A stretch of 32,541 nt of DNA, taken from assembly GCA_011390205.1 (NCBI GenBank), contig JAABSX010000047.1:1-32541 (forward strand). The letters run 5' to 3'. This DNA is from Microscillaceae bacterium. GTDB taxonomy: Bacteria > Bacteroidota > Bacteroidia > Cytophagales > Microscillaceae. Below are positions 15,705 through 24,218 of this stretch, piece after piece. A program made the translations under genes and the position numbers. A model generated the notes under the pieces. It was not told the origin of the DNA, did no database searches, and worked only from the letters and a program-made list of their open reading frames with translations. Numbering within the stretch: the first letter of the stretch is position 1; each line of letters starts with the position of its first letter.

Positions 15705-18700
15705 TTACTCTTCTACACTAAACTTTCCTTCCTCAAACTCAGGATTTAGTTTTGTCTCCTCAAAGCTCATGGTCATTTCCATATTTTGAGCTTTTTGGGT
15801 GATAGACATCGTTTTGGGGAATTTGATTCCGTCTATGGTTTCATATTCTTTGATAATGCTAATGCTTTGCTCATTTTCGTTTTTGAGCATCAAGCCTGTT
15901 TCTGTACTGAACCAGTTGCTAGCTTCTGCACCTTTGCGGAGGTCACTGATGAGTAGCTTGTAAGCAGGCTGTCCATCTATCATTTCTATGCCTTCTAGCG
16001 TAACTTTAAACTTGCTTACATCCGTATAATCTGTTTCAGGAAAAATACTGGTATCTCCCATTTTAAGAGCGTCTTCACCTTCCACTACATTTGAGCCTTG
16101 TTGCGTAACTACTTTTGCTTTTTCTAGCTCAGTATCTACCACCATTTTCATGATTTCTTGCCCCATCATACTTTGTGAAAGGTATAACTTGCTAGAGTTT
16201 ACTTTTGCCATTTCTAGGCTTAGGGTCATTCCCATGGCATCTATGCTGGCAGTGCGGACGATGCCTTTGACGGCACTTATTTTTTCTTTTCCACCGATAG
16301 ACTCAATGTATCTGTCAATGACCTTTGCTGCGGTCATGTCTTTTAAAAGTGCTTCTTTGTCTGTTTTTGATTCGTTGCTTTGTGCACTTTGCTCACTTGC
16401 TTTTGCCTCTTCCAGTGCTTCAGGGTCAGGATTCATTACCAAGGTAATGTGCTCATCCATATCTAAATACTTCTTGGCTATTTTTTTAAGTTCTTTGCCT
16501 GTGAGCTTATCTATGCGGGCAAGCTGTGCCTCCTTGGTAAGTTTGCTTACATCCCCATTATTTTCGTAGTAGGCAGTTCTGAGTGAGTTAAGCCAAAATC
16601 TGTTTTCTTGTTCGTTTTTCTCTACATCTTTGCGTTGTGCTTCTTTGATTTTGTCAAGGTCTTCTTGTGTAGGGCCTTTTTTCTGCACCTTTTCTATTTC
16701 TTCATAGACTGCTGCCATCAGCTCTGCTACATTTTCGGGGGCACAAGTAAAGCTCACACTCAATCCGTAGGCTTTGTATGGATAGACAGATGTATTGGCA
16801 GAGGCACGTGTACCATAGACACCTCCTTTTTCTTCACGAAGATTTTCTATCAGCTTGATGGTCAGCACTTCGGCAAGAGAACGCATGAGGTATCTTTCTT
16901 CATTCTTTTTGTATTCGCCATTAAAAGAAATCATTACTTGGCTTTTGGGGTCTTTGCCTTGTTCAAATTTCTCACTTACCATACCCTCAGGTGTGCGGAT
17001 ACCCAAATCTTTGAAGCTTTCGTTGCGATTGATAGAAGGCAAGCTGCCGAGGTAAGTTTCTAGCCAAGGTTTGATTTTATCTACTTCAAAATTACCAATC
17101 ATCACAAAAGTAAAATCGCTTGCATCTGCAAATCGCTCTTGGTAGATTTTGAATGCACGGTCAAGGTCAATCTTGTCATAATCTTCGGGTGTAGGGATGC
17201 CACCTGCACGAGGGTGGTTTTGAGTCATTACTTTAATCTGCTTGTCTAAGAAAGCAAATTGAGGGTTTTTCATGACATTTGCTAAGAAAGTTTTTTGCTT
17301 TGTTACGTAAGACTCAAAGGCTGTTTTATCCATTCTGGGGGCTGTAAAGTATAAGTTTACAAGCTGCAGCATGGTTTCTAGGTCTTTGGGAGAGGCACTT
17401 CCGTTAAATCCTTCATTGGTATCACCGATAAAAGGAGATACATTGACTGTTTTGCCTGTGAGAAGCTTTTGCAAGTCAGTAGATGAAAAATCACGGATGC
17501 CACTTTCATTGATAATGCTGCTGGCATTGACAGCAGATTGATAATCAGCATCTGATACTAGAGAGTGCCCTCCAAAACTGAAGGCAGTCATTAAGATTTC
17601 ATCATCTTTAAAATCAGTGGGTTTTAAGACTACTTTTACGCCATTAGACAGTGTAAGCTCTGTAGCTCCTACTGTGCCGAGAGATTTTTCTGTGGTGATG
17701 GTACCTGCTTTGGGCATCTCTGCCATGAGTGGCTCGTCAATGACTTTGTCTTCGTAGGCTTCTACACTCATGGCTTCTACCTCTGTGAGCACTGCCATTA
17801 CATCAGCCTCCGTAGGGATTTTCACGCCTTCTTTGTCGGGAGCAGTGATGATAACCACACGGTTTTCTTGAGTAATCCACTTTTGGGGAAGTTCATTGAT
17901 GTCTTTTGCAGCAATGGTAGGCAATAGTTTTTGCACCATTTCATACTCCCACTCTATGCCAGGCTCTGGGTCATTTTCTAAGAAATTAGCCACAAAGCTA
18001 GATACTAGGCGGTCAGAGCCTGTTTTTTTGCGTTCGTTGTATTGTCTTTCGTATCGGTTGAGGAGGCTTTTCTTGGCACGCTCTAGCTCTGATTCATTGA
18101 AGCCGTGCTGCAGCACTCTTTTGTTTTCGATAAGGGCTGCTTTCAGTCCGCTGATAATGCCTTCTTCGCCTACGCTTGCACTTGTAAAATAAGCGTCTTT
18201 GGTGCGTAAGAATCCTCCATAGCCTGCATAAGCACTCAAGAAAGGAGGTTCAGCTTGTTGGGTAAGTTCATTGTAGCGGTCACTAAGCATGCTAGAATAC
18301 AAACTAGCGGCAAGGCTTTCACGGTAATCTCCCACTGTTTTCATTTCTTTGTGTGGGTGCTTGTAATACACTTGCACTTGCGTAAAAGGAGATTCCTTAT
18401 CAGTAGCGATGCTAATGATGGTTTCTTTGTGGTCAGGGATTTCGTATAGTTTTTTGGGGCGAGGGTTTGCTTGAGGTTTTAGGTTTCCGAAGTGGGCTTT
18501 TATTTTTTGCTCCATTTCGTTTACATCTATATCTCCTACCACCACTACAGCCATGAGGTCGGGTCTGTACCAATCTTTGTAAAACTTTTTGATGGTTTCG
18601 TACTCAAAAGTTTCTAGAATTTCTTTTTTACCGATGGGCAGGCGTTCGGCATACCTTGATCCTTTGAGTAATTTGGGGAAGTATTGGTCTCTCATTCTTT

Positions 18701-19235
18701 GGCCAGCACCTCTTCCTGTACGCCATTCTTCTATCACTACACCACGCTCCTTGTCTATTTCTTCATTGTCAAAAGTAGCAAGATGAGCCCAATCTTCTAA
18801 TATTTGGAAGCCTTTTTCTAGGATTTCAGGATTATCAGAGGGGATAGGCAACATATACACTGTTTCGTCAAAACTTGTGTAGGCGTTTAGGTCTGCTCCA
18901 AACTTCACTCCTACCGACTGTAAGTAACTCACAAGGTCGTTTTTGGCAAAATTTTTCGTGCCATTAAAAAGCATGTGCTCTGTAAAGTGTGCAAGTCCAA
19001 GCTGATTTTCATCTTCTTGCATTGCTCCTGCATTGATGGCAAGCCGCAGCTCTACCCTCTTCTCGGGCTTAGCATTTTGGCGGATGTAATAAGTGAGCCC
19101 GTTTTCTAGCTTACCTACTTTTACTTGATTGTCTAGGGGAATGTCTTGTGTAAGGTCTATTTTTTGTGCTATTAAACCTGAGCTAATCAGCAGTCCGAAG
19201 ATTAGACACAGAAATGTCTTACTATTTTTATACAT
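15705..19235 (-). CDS. Exported M16-family zinc metalloprotease with extra C-terminal LolA-like domain
   Basis: 1176 residues, about 200 longer than usual PqqL-type M16 proteases. Signal peptide about 1-24 (CLIFGLLISSGLIAQ). The inverted zinc motif H83-F-T-E86-H87 (GLAHFTEHMLFNGT) is intact, and the third ligand is in ERGVVIEEWR (Glu169 or Glu170). Two M16 halves span about 35-500 and 520-945; the second half lacks HxxEH, as usual. A linker rich in S/E/K (about 946-967) joins a 209-residue tail starting TAAKVIDRYIESIGGKEKIS, whose pattern (IGG near the start, beta-rich, GLMLKNENE, TIDGIKFPKTM) resembles LolA-like or DUF4292-like lipoprotein-sorting beta domains of Bacteroidota. The role is likely periplasmic peptide degradation. 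The extension is unusual. Confidence 0.92.
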   Translation of the reverse strand: MYKNSKTFLCLIFGLLISSGLIAQKIDLTQDIPLDNQVKVGKLENGLTYYIRQNAKPEKRVELRLAINAGAMQEDENQLGLAHFTEHMLFNGTKNFAKNDLVSYLQSVGVKFGADLNAYTSFDETVYMLPIPSDNPEILEKGFQILEDWAHLATFDNEEIDKERGVVIEEWRTGRGAGQRMRDQYFPKLLKGSRYAERLPIGKKEILETFEYETIKKFYKDWYRPDLMAVVVVGDIDVNEMEQKIKAHFGNLKPQANPRPKKLYEIPDHKETIISIATDKESPFTQVQVYYKHPHKEMKTVGDYRESLAASLYSSMLSDRYNELTQQAEPPFLSAYAGYGGFLRTKDAYFTSASVGEEGIISGLKAALIENKRVLQHGFNESELERAKKSLLNRYERQYNERKKTGSDRLVSSFVANFLENDPEPGIEWEYEMVQKLLPTIAAKDINELPQKWITQENRVVIITAPDKEGVKIPTEADVMAVLTEVEAMSVEAYEDKVIDEPLMAEMPKAGTITTEKSLGTVGATELTLSNGVKVVLKPTDFKDDEILMTAFSFGGHSLVSDADYQSAVNASSIINESGIRDFSSTDLQKLLTGKTVNVSPFIGDTNEGFNGSASPKDLETMLQLVNLYFTAPRMDKTAFESYVTKQKTFLANVMKNPQFAFLDKQIKVMTQNHPRAGGIPTPEDYDKIDLDRAFKIYQERFADASDFTFVMIGNFEVDKIKPWLETYLGSLPSINRNESFKDLGIRTPEGMVSEKFEQGKDPKSQVMISFNGEYKKNEERYLMRSLAEVLTIKLIENLREEKGGVYGTRASANTSVYPYKAYGLSVSFTCAPENVAELMAAVYEEIEKVQKKGPTQEDLDKIKEAQRKDVEKNEQENRFWLNSLRTAYYENNGDVSKLTKEAQLARIDKLTGKELKKIAKKYLDMDEHITLVMNPDPEALEEAKASEQSAQSNESKTDKEALLKDMTAAKVIDRYIESIGGKEKISAVKGIVRTASIDAMGMTLSLEMAKVNSSKLYLSQSMMGQEIMKMVVDTELEKAKVVTQQGSNVVEGEDALKMGDTSIFPETDYTDVSKFKVTLEGIEMIDGQPAYKLLISDLRKGAEASNWFSTETGLMLKNENEQSISIIKEYETIDGIKFPKTMSITQKAQNMEMTMSFEETKLNPEFEEGKFSVEE

Positions 19236-19275
19236 AATTTTGTGATTATTGGTTATGAATGACTATTCAATGCTT

Positions 19276-19283
19276 CAAAGTTA
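19276..19283 (-). promoter_or_regulatory. Promoter -7-like box TAACTTTG of the M16 gene
   Basis: It matches TAnnTTTG exactly, 40 nt before the M16 start codon. The spacing is like that at 20376, 26951 and 27318. No clear -33 TTG is present. Confidence 0.4.
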
Positions 19284-19398
19284 GTATATTTTTTCAAAAA
19301 AATCTACTTTTATTGAATTTTGGTGAAATACTTTCACGTGTCAGAGCATACAAATAAGCACAATGTTTTCATCTTAATTCAGGTCATTTTTTTTCTTA

Positions 19399-20340
19399 TC
19401 AAGTCTGCCCAATATGAAATAAAGCATCTCCTTTGTGCACTACAGGCACATTGTTATGCCCGATGATATAGCCTTCTGTATCAGCTTCTACAGGTTCTTC
19501 ATAGCGGTTTGCAGGCCCATGTATATAACCAATGAGGTCTCCTTTTTCTACCTGCTCACCAGAGTATTTTTTGAGACGAAACAGCCCTGAATTATTGGCA
19601 CGTACCCAGTGGCTTTGTGTGAAAACATGCGAAACCCTCGGTTTGGGAGCATTTTTAATCATGCCCAAATGCTTCAGTACTCGCTGCGAGCCTCTGATGG
19701 CCTCATCTATGGCAAAGTTATCAAAACGTAAGGATTCTCCACCTTCATAGACGACCATGGTCTTGCCCATGCTGCGCATTTGCCCACGCAAAGAATTGGG
19801 AATCACACCAGAATGAAGTATAAAAGGAGGCGCAAAAGCATGTGCTATTTCCTGTGATTTGGGGTCTTCGGGGGCATGGCGTATTTGTGGGTAATTAGTG
19901 CGGCTTGCACCACCCGTATGAAAATCAATGCCTATATCCACGGCAGGCAGTATCTTTGTGCAAAGTGTATTTGCAACAATGCCAGCCAAAGAGCCACTAT
20001 CACTGCCCGGAAAGCTTCGATTTACATCTTTGCCATCGGGCACTTCTCTAGAAAAATTAATAAACCCGTATATGTTGATTATCGGCAGTGCGATGACAGT
20101 GCCACGGATAAGCCTTTCTAGCATGTGGTTGTCTATCATCCGCCTAACTATCTCTATGCCGTTTACTTCGTCTCCGTGCAAACCTCCAGAGAGTAAAATA
20201 GTGGGCCCATCAAATTTACTTCTAAACACATAGACGGGCATGTGAATCTTAGTGCCAGAGGGCAGGCGTGCGATTCCAAGTTCTATCTCTGCATTGACCC
20301 CTTTGGGTATTTTTTCATTTCCGATGGTGATATGACTCAT
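19399..20340 (-). CDS. Succinylglutamate desuccinylase/aspartoacylase-family zinc deacylase
   Basis: 313 residues of the AstE/AspA (M14-like) fold. The zinc ligands are seen in SGGLHGDEVNG (His55, Glu58) and IDFHTGG (His141). The substrate-binding KDVNRSFPG (104-112) and a candidate catalytic Glu199 in VVYEGGESL are present. The C-terminal beta domain (about 230-313) includes VEADTEGYIIGHNNVPVVHKGDALFHIG. The family hydrolyses N-acyl amino acids or removes terminal residues from small peptides in the cytoplasm. No arginine-catabolism (ast) genes or RimK-like ATP-grasp partner are nearby, so an AstE role is not supported and the acyl substrate is unknown. It is co-directional with the DUF3124 gene upstream (50-bp gap, own promoter-like box). 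Confidence 0.9.
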   Translation of the reverse strand: MSHITIGNEKIPKGVNAEIELGIARLPSGTKIHMPVYVFRSKFDGPTILLSGGLHGDEVNGIEIVRRMIDNHMLERLIRGTVIALPIINIYGFINFSREVPDGKDVNRSFPGSDSGSLAGIVANTLCTKILPAVDIGIDFHTGGASRTNYPQIRHAPEDPKSQEIAHAFAPPFILHSGVIPNSLRGQMRSMGKTMVVYEGGESLRFDNFAIDEAIRGSQRVLKHLGMIKNAPKPRVSHVFTQSHWVRANNSGLFRLKKYSGEQVEKGDLIGYIHGPANRYEEPVEADTEGYIIGHNNVPVVHKGDALFHIGQT

Positions 20341-20375
20341 AAACTTCTCTTGCTAATGACATAATAAAACAAATG

Positions 20376-20383
20376 CAAAACTA
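20376..20383 (-). promoter_or_regulatory. Promoter -7-like box TAGTTTTG of the deacylase gene
   Basis: It matches TAnnTTTG on the minus strand, 35 nt before the deacylase start codon, in the short gap after the DUF3124 gene. It suggests the deacylase can be transcribed separately. Confidence 0.35.
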
Positions 20384-20390
20384 AGTAAAA

Positions 20391-20987
20391 TTATTTAGCA
20401 GAGTTTTCTTTGTGATACTCTAGCACTGTTCTTGCCTGTGTTACGAAAGAAATCCCTGTGTTAGAGTCTGTGCTAATCATCACCGCCTCTATGATGGGCT
20501 TGCTCACTTGCCGAATAGACTTCCACTCTACTAAAAAATTAGCTCCTACTCCTCCTTGGTTCTCGGCAGTCTCAATCACGTAGTGCTTGGTAGCAAGCGG
20601 ACTGAGTGAAATCGGTTCTTTTTGTGAAGCTCGGATAAGTTTTCCTTTTGTGTTATAATATTCTACCTTTGTGATATAAATGGTATGATTCAGGTCTATG
20701 TTATGAATACTCAATGTAGCAGACAAGGGGATTGTCCTTTTGTTACTGTAGCTGTATATTTCTGAATAAATAGGGATGTAAATTAGCTGCCCTACACTGA
20801 ATGTATCATTGGGTGCAAGTGCATAATTTTTAATATTTTTATTGTCTTTGCTTGCATCTATCATCGTGATTAAATCCTCTGTATTCTCTGCCCGAGACTG
20901 AGGGCGGCAAGCAAACATCCAACTTGATGATACACACAATAATAGAAAATAACTGCAAGCATCAAACCTAAAAGCGTAATTTATCAT
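20391..20987 (-). CDS. DUF3124-family exported protein
   Basis: 198 residues from the ATG at 20985-20987; a TTG 27 nt earlier gives only a non-conserved extension. A hydrophobic N-terminus (about 12-26, ending SSWMFAC) could be a lipoprotein signal with Cys27, though the lipobox (M-F-A-C) is poor. The mature part carries the blocks typical of DUF3124: LIYIPIYSEIYSYSNKRTIP, SATLSIHNID, ITKVEYYNTKGKLI, EPISLSPLATKHYVIE, GGVGANFLVEW, PIIEAVMIST and GISFVTQAR. The family is widespread, beta-rich and uncharacterised. It is transcribed divergently from the LysM/transglycosylase gene; three TAnnTTTG matches on the minus strand (21080-21087, 21095-21102, 21111-21118) lie in the shared gap, 90 nt or more from its start. 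Confidence 0.85.
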   Translation of the reverse strand: MINYAFRFDACSYFLLLCVSSSWMFACRPQSRAENTEDLITMIDASKDNKNIKNYALAPNDTFSVGQLIYIPIYSEIYSYSNKRTIPLSATLSIHNIDLNHTIYITKVEYYNTKGKLIRASQKEPISLSPLATKHYVIETAENQGGVGANFLVEWKSIRQVSKPIIEAVMISTDSNTGISFVTQARTVLEYHKENSAK

Positions 20988-21125
20988 AATTATATTTTTT
21001 AGAATGAAAAACAAAAAATACTCAGCTTGTTATGAGAAAGATGGTTTATATTTTTTGTATTTTTAAACAACAAGCAATCCAAAAGTACGTTTTTCAAACC
21101 TAAGATATTCCAAAAATAGACAACA

Positions 21126-23246
21126 ATGACATATAAATGCATAAAATTAGGGCTGCTACTCGGATTTATGAGCCTTGCCAGCATACAGCCCACTCTAGGG
21201 CAAGAGAGTCAAGTGCCTAGTAGATTTGACTTTGCAGGGATTCGCCTAAAAATCAAACCAGATGCCCGCCGTGAAATAGAGGCCCGCATCAATGCCATTC
21301 ATAGAGATACCGTACAGTTTCAGAAACAAATCAAAGTGGCTGATTTGTACCTACCCTTGATTGAGGATATTCTTCAAGATGCAGGGCTTCCAGAGGATTT
21401 TAAATACCTCTCACTCATGGACAATACCCAGCCAGACAGTCTTTTGTTTTGGCAAATGGCAAACCAAAGAGCACAGCAACTAGGGCTAAACATCAGTGCT
21501 GAGGTAGATGAAAGATTGAATGTGCTGACTGCCTCAAAAGCAATCGCCAAACACCTCCAAAGCAACCAGCTAGAGCTGCAAAACTGGATTTTTACCTTGC
21601 TCTCTTATCACCTAGAAGTAGGAAAAGTAAAAACCTATCTCCAAGAGATGTTTCCAAAATTAAAACCACTAGAACTCTTAAACCTGAGAGATTTTGAAGT
21701 AGATTTATCATCACATCCTGATATTATTACTTTTTTGTCTTATCATTTTGCCTTTCGTCCTTACCTAAATAAAAATATCTACCCTGAAATAGAACTCATC
21801 AGCTTTGACAATATACAAGGGAAAACCATGACAGACCTTTCAAAACTGTTTAGCCTGCCCGAAAATCAACTTAAAAGTTATAACTCATGGCTCAAAACTG
21901 AATCCATCCCTTTTGATAAAAATTATGAAGCAATTATCCCGATGCCTACAGCCTCCCCCACAGCAGATGTCAGTGTGTCTGTATCAAGAGGTGGAAAAGC
22001 AATCTATGAAACCGAAGAAGAACAAATAAAACACATCGTAAGGTCAGGGGAAACACTCTACCGTATTTCGCTTCTATACAGTGTAAAAGTAGAAGACATC
22101 AAAGCTTGGAATACACTCAATAGCAATGATTTAAGTATAGGACAGGTACTGGTCCTGCAAGATACAAACCCAAAAGAAACACCTATCTACAGCCCACCCG
22201 CTACTACCATTGATACAGCCCCTGCACAAGTCCAAACCATCCACACTGTGGAAAGAGGAGAAACACTCTACAAAATATCCAGAAAATACAAGGTAGATGT
22301 GATAGATTTAAGAAAATGGAATCAATTGTCTAGTGATAATCTACGCATTGGTCAAAAACTCACCATCAATACAAACAAAGAAAATCTACCAGAAAAACCC
22401 AAAGAGATACCCTCTCAGCCCAATCCTGGAAGCCAAGATGTCATTATCCCTGTAAAACCTACGAACCCGAATCAGCCCCGAACCTTAGACTCTAAAAGCA
22501 TCCCTAACCGAATGAATATCGGCAATATATCTCTCATCATCACCAAAGAAGGGCAAAGACTCCTAGAAAAAGACGTAAAATTACTCACCCGAAATGAAAA
22601 ATACTTCTTTGAAAACCTGCAAAGGGTAGATTTGTATGCACCGTTAATAAAAAACACGCTATCAGAAGAGGGCATCCCCATAGACTTACAATATCTCCCC
22701 ATTCAAGAAAGTGAAATGATAGCCAATGCCGTATCTCGCTCACAGGCAGTGGGTTACTGGCAGTTTAAAGCGCCCTCAGCCGTAGAAGTAGGCATGATTG
22801 TAAACGACAACATAGACGAAAGAATGCACATCATAGAAGCCACACAGGGAGCTGCCAAGTACTTTTTGAGAAGCCAAGCCTATTTTAACAACTGGGTTTT
22901 TACCTTGCTTTCTTTTAATATGGGCTTCACAGGGGCTAAAAATCACCTAGAAAGGCAATATCCTCGCCAAAATATCCGAAACATGAAAGAGATAAGCATA
23001 GACGGCAATACGCACTGGTATATTCGTAAATTTTTAGCCCATAAAATTGCTTTTGAAGCTGAAATAGGCATTGACTCTACCCCCTACTATCTTCGCTCAC
23101 AAACTGCAAGTGCTCGCCGTTCGCTAAGAGATATAGCTAAAGAAAAGGGCTGCGAGACCAATACGCTGAGGCTGCACAATCAGTGGCTCAAAAGCACTTT
23201 AATCCCTACGGACAAAACCTATTCTGTCTTGATACCTCTTAAATAA
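21126..23246 (+). CDS. MltD-like LysM/transglycosylase protein with duplicated catalytic unit
   Basis: 706 residues. Signal peptide about 1-25 (LLLGFMSLASIQPTLGQ). The C-terminal unit (about 468-705) is an SLT-type lytic transglycosylase: YLPIQESE with catalytic Glu528, AVGYWQFKAPSAVEVG, and NWVFTLLSFNMGFTGAK in place of the usual AYNxG. The N-terminal unit (about 38-274) has the same plan (ADLYLPLIEDIL, FKYLSLMDNTQ, NWIFTLLSYHLEVGK, NSWLKTESIPFDKNY) but has Asp99 at the Glu528 position and FWQMANQ for GYWQF, so it looks catalytically dead. Two LysM domains (about 302-345 and 371-415, each with GETLYRIS/GETLYKIS) sit between the units. The predicted role is murein binding and cleavage in the periplasm. 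It ends at a strong terminator. Confidence 0.92.
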   Translation: MTYKCIKLGLLLGFMSLASIQPTLGQESQVPSRFDFAGIRLKIKPDARREIEARINAIHRDTVQFQKQIKVADLYLPLIEDILQDAGLPEDFKYLSLMDNTQPDSLLFWQMANQRAQQLGLNISAEVDERLNVLTASKAIAKHLQSNQLELQNWIFTLLSYHLEVGKVKTYLQEMFPKLKPLELLNLRDFEVDLSSHPDIITFLSYHFAFRPYLNKNIYPEIELISFDNIQGKTMTDLSKLFSLPENQLKSYNSWLKTESIPFDKNYEAIIPMPTASPTADVSVSVSRGGKAIYETEEEQIKHIVRSGETLYRISLLYSVKVEDIKAWNTLNSNDLSIGQVLVLQDTNPKETPIYSPPATTIDTAPAQVQTIHTVERGETLYKISRKYKVDVIDLRKWNQLSSDNLRIGQKLTINTNKENLPEKPKEIPSQPNPGSQDVIIPVKPTNPNQPRTLDSKSIPNRMNIGNISLIITKEGQRLLEKDVKLLTRNEKYFFENLQRVDLYAPLIKNTLSEEGIPIDLQYLPIQESEMIANAVSRSQAVGYWQFKAPSAVEVGMIVNDNIDERMHIIEATQGAAKYFLRSQAYFNNWVFTLLSFNMGFTGAKNHLERQYPRQNIRNMKEISIDGNTHWYIRKFLAHKIAFEAEIGIDSTPYYLRSQTASARRSLRDIAKEKGCETNTLRLHNQWLKSTLIPTDKTYSVLIPLK

Positions 23247-23286
23247 AATAACATGAAGAAAATTTATTTGAGAAAAACAAGGCACT

Positions 23287-23321
23287 AAAAAAACCTTCTG
23301 AAATTTCAGAAGGTTTTTTTA
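23287..23321. terminator. Bidirectional terminator between the transglycosylase gene and sdhB
   Basis: A fully self-complementary segment: the left half 23287-23303 (aaaaaaaccttctgaaa) matches the right half 23304-23320. The central accttctga/tcagaaggt stem plus the A- and T-tracts make a terminator for both convergent transcripts. Confidence 0.88.
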
Positions 23322-23349
23322 TTTATACTAAGCATTGATTATCAGTGCT

Positions 23350-24129
23350 TTACACATTATTAGAGGTCAGTTTTGCTCCGTAATACTCACGGTTCATACG
23401 AGCGATGTATTCCATAGAAATTCCCTTAGGGCACTCAGCAGAGCAAGCCCCTGTATTGGTGCAAGCTCCAAAGCCTTCTGCATCCATTTGTGCCACCATG
23501 TTTTCTACACGTGTCTTACGCTCGGTTTTGCCTTGTGGCAGCATAGAAAGCTGAGATACCTTGGCAGATACAAACAGCATTGCAGAGGCGTTTTTGCAGG
23601 CTGCCACACAAGCACCGCAGCCTATACAAGTGGCTGCATCAAAGGCTTTATCGGCGGTACTTTTGGCAATCGGGATTTCGTTGGCATCTACGGTTACACC
23701 TGTATTGACAGATACGTATCCACCTGCTTGCATAATCCTGTCAAAAGCACTTCTATCCACCATCAAATCTTTGATGACAGGGAATGCTTTGGCACGCCAA
23801 GGCTCTATGTAAATGGTATCACCATCTTTGAAAGAACGCATGTGTAGCTGGCAGGTAGTAGTGCCTTGCTGTGGGCCATGCGGTTGCCCGTTGATGTACA
23901 TACTGCACATTCCGCAAATGCCTTCACGGCAGTCGTGGTCAAATACGATGGGTTCTTTGCCACTGCGGAGGAGGTCTTCATTGAGTACATCTAGCATTTC
24001 TAAGAAAGACATATCTTTGGAAACGTCTGAAACTTGGTAAGTTTCCATTTTACCGCCGCCAGAAATAAGTTTTCCGTTTTCTACTTTATCGGGCTTGCTT
24101 TGTCGCCAAACTTTTAGGGTTAGTTTCAT
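23350..24129 (-). CDS. sdhB: Succinate dehydrogenase/fumarate reductase iron-sulfur subunit
   Basis: 259 residues from the ATG at 24127-24129; an upstream TTG at 24163-24165 would add 12 residues that do not fit the family. The 2Fe-2S ligands are C67, C72, C75 and C93 ([16 protein letters not shown]). The C168-C171-C174 motif with C233-Pro gives the 4Fe-4S cluster, and C178, C223 and C229 the 3Fe-4S cluster. It carries electrons from FAD in SdhA to the quinone site in the membrane. It is last in the sdhC-sdhA-sdhB order usual for b558-type complex II in Bacteroidota. The 89-bp gap after sdhA holds a strong hairpin. Confidence 0.96.
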   Translation of the reverse strand: MKLTLKVWRQSKPDKVENGKLISGGGKMETYQVSDVSKDMSFLEMLDVLNEDLLRSGKEPIVFDHDCREGICGMCSMYINGQPHGPQQGTTTCQLHMRSFKDGDTIYIEPWRAKAFPVIKDLMVDRSAFDRIMQAGGYVSVNTGVTVDANEIPIAKSTADKAFDAATCIGCGACVAACKNASAMLFVSAKVSQLSMLPQGKTERKTRVENMVAQMDAEGFGACTNTGACSAECPKGISMEYIARMNREYYGAKLTSNNV

Positions 24130-24159
24130 ATTTTTTGATATTTTAGAGTGCCTCTTAAA

Positions 24160-24198
24160 CCCCAAAGAAAAAATGATGGTGCAAGTCTTTCTTTGGGG
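24160..24198 (-). promoter_or_regulatory. Hairpin in the sdhA-sdhB gap
   Basis: ccccaaagaaa (24160-24170) and tttctttgggg (24188-24198) form a perfect 11-bp stem with a 17-nt loop. No U-run follows on the minus strand, so it is more likely an mRNA-stability or processing element than a full terminator. Confidence 0.5.
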
Positions 24199-24218
24199 AA
24201 TTTGGGGGCTACTGATAA

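Noticed and set aside
16608-17063. Plus-strand open frame of 151 residues rich in Phe and Cys
   Set aside because: It lies opposite the M16 protease coding sequence, and the Phe/Leu bias reflects Lys/Glu codons on the real strand.
19399-20340. Assignment of the deacylase as AstE in arginine degradation
   Set aside because: No other ast genes are present and the family covers many acyl substrates.
23335-23847. Plus-strand open frame of 170 residues
   Set aside because: It is entirely antisense to sdhB and has the Cys/His-rich composition of a shadow frame.
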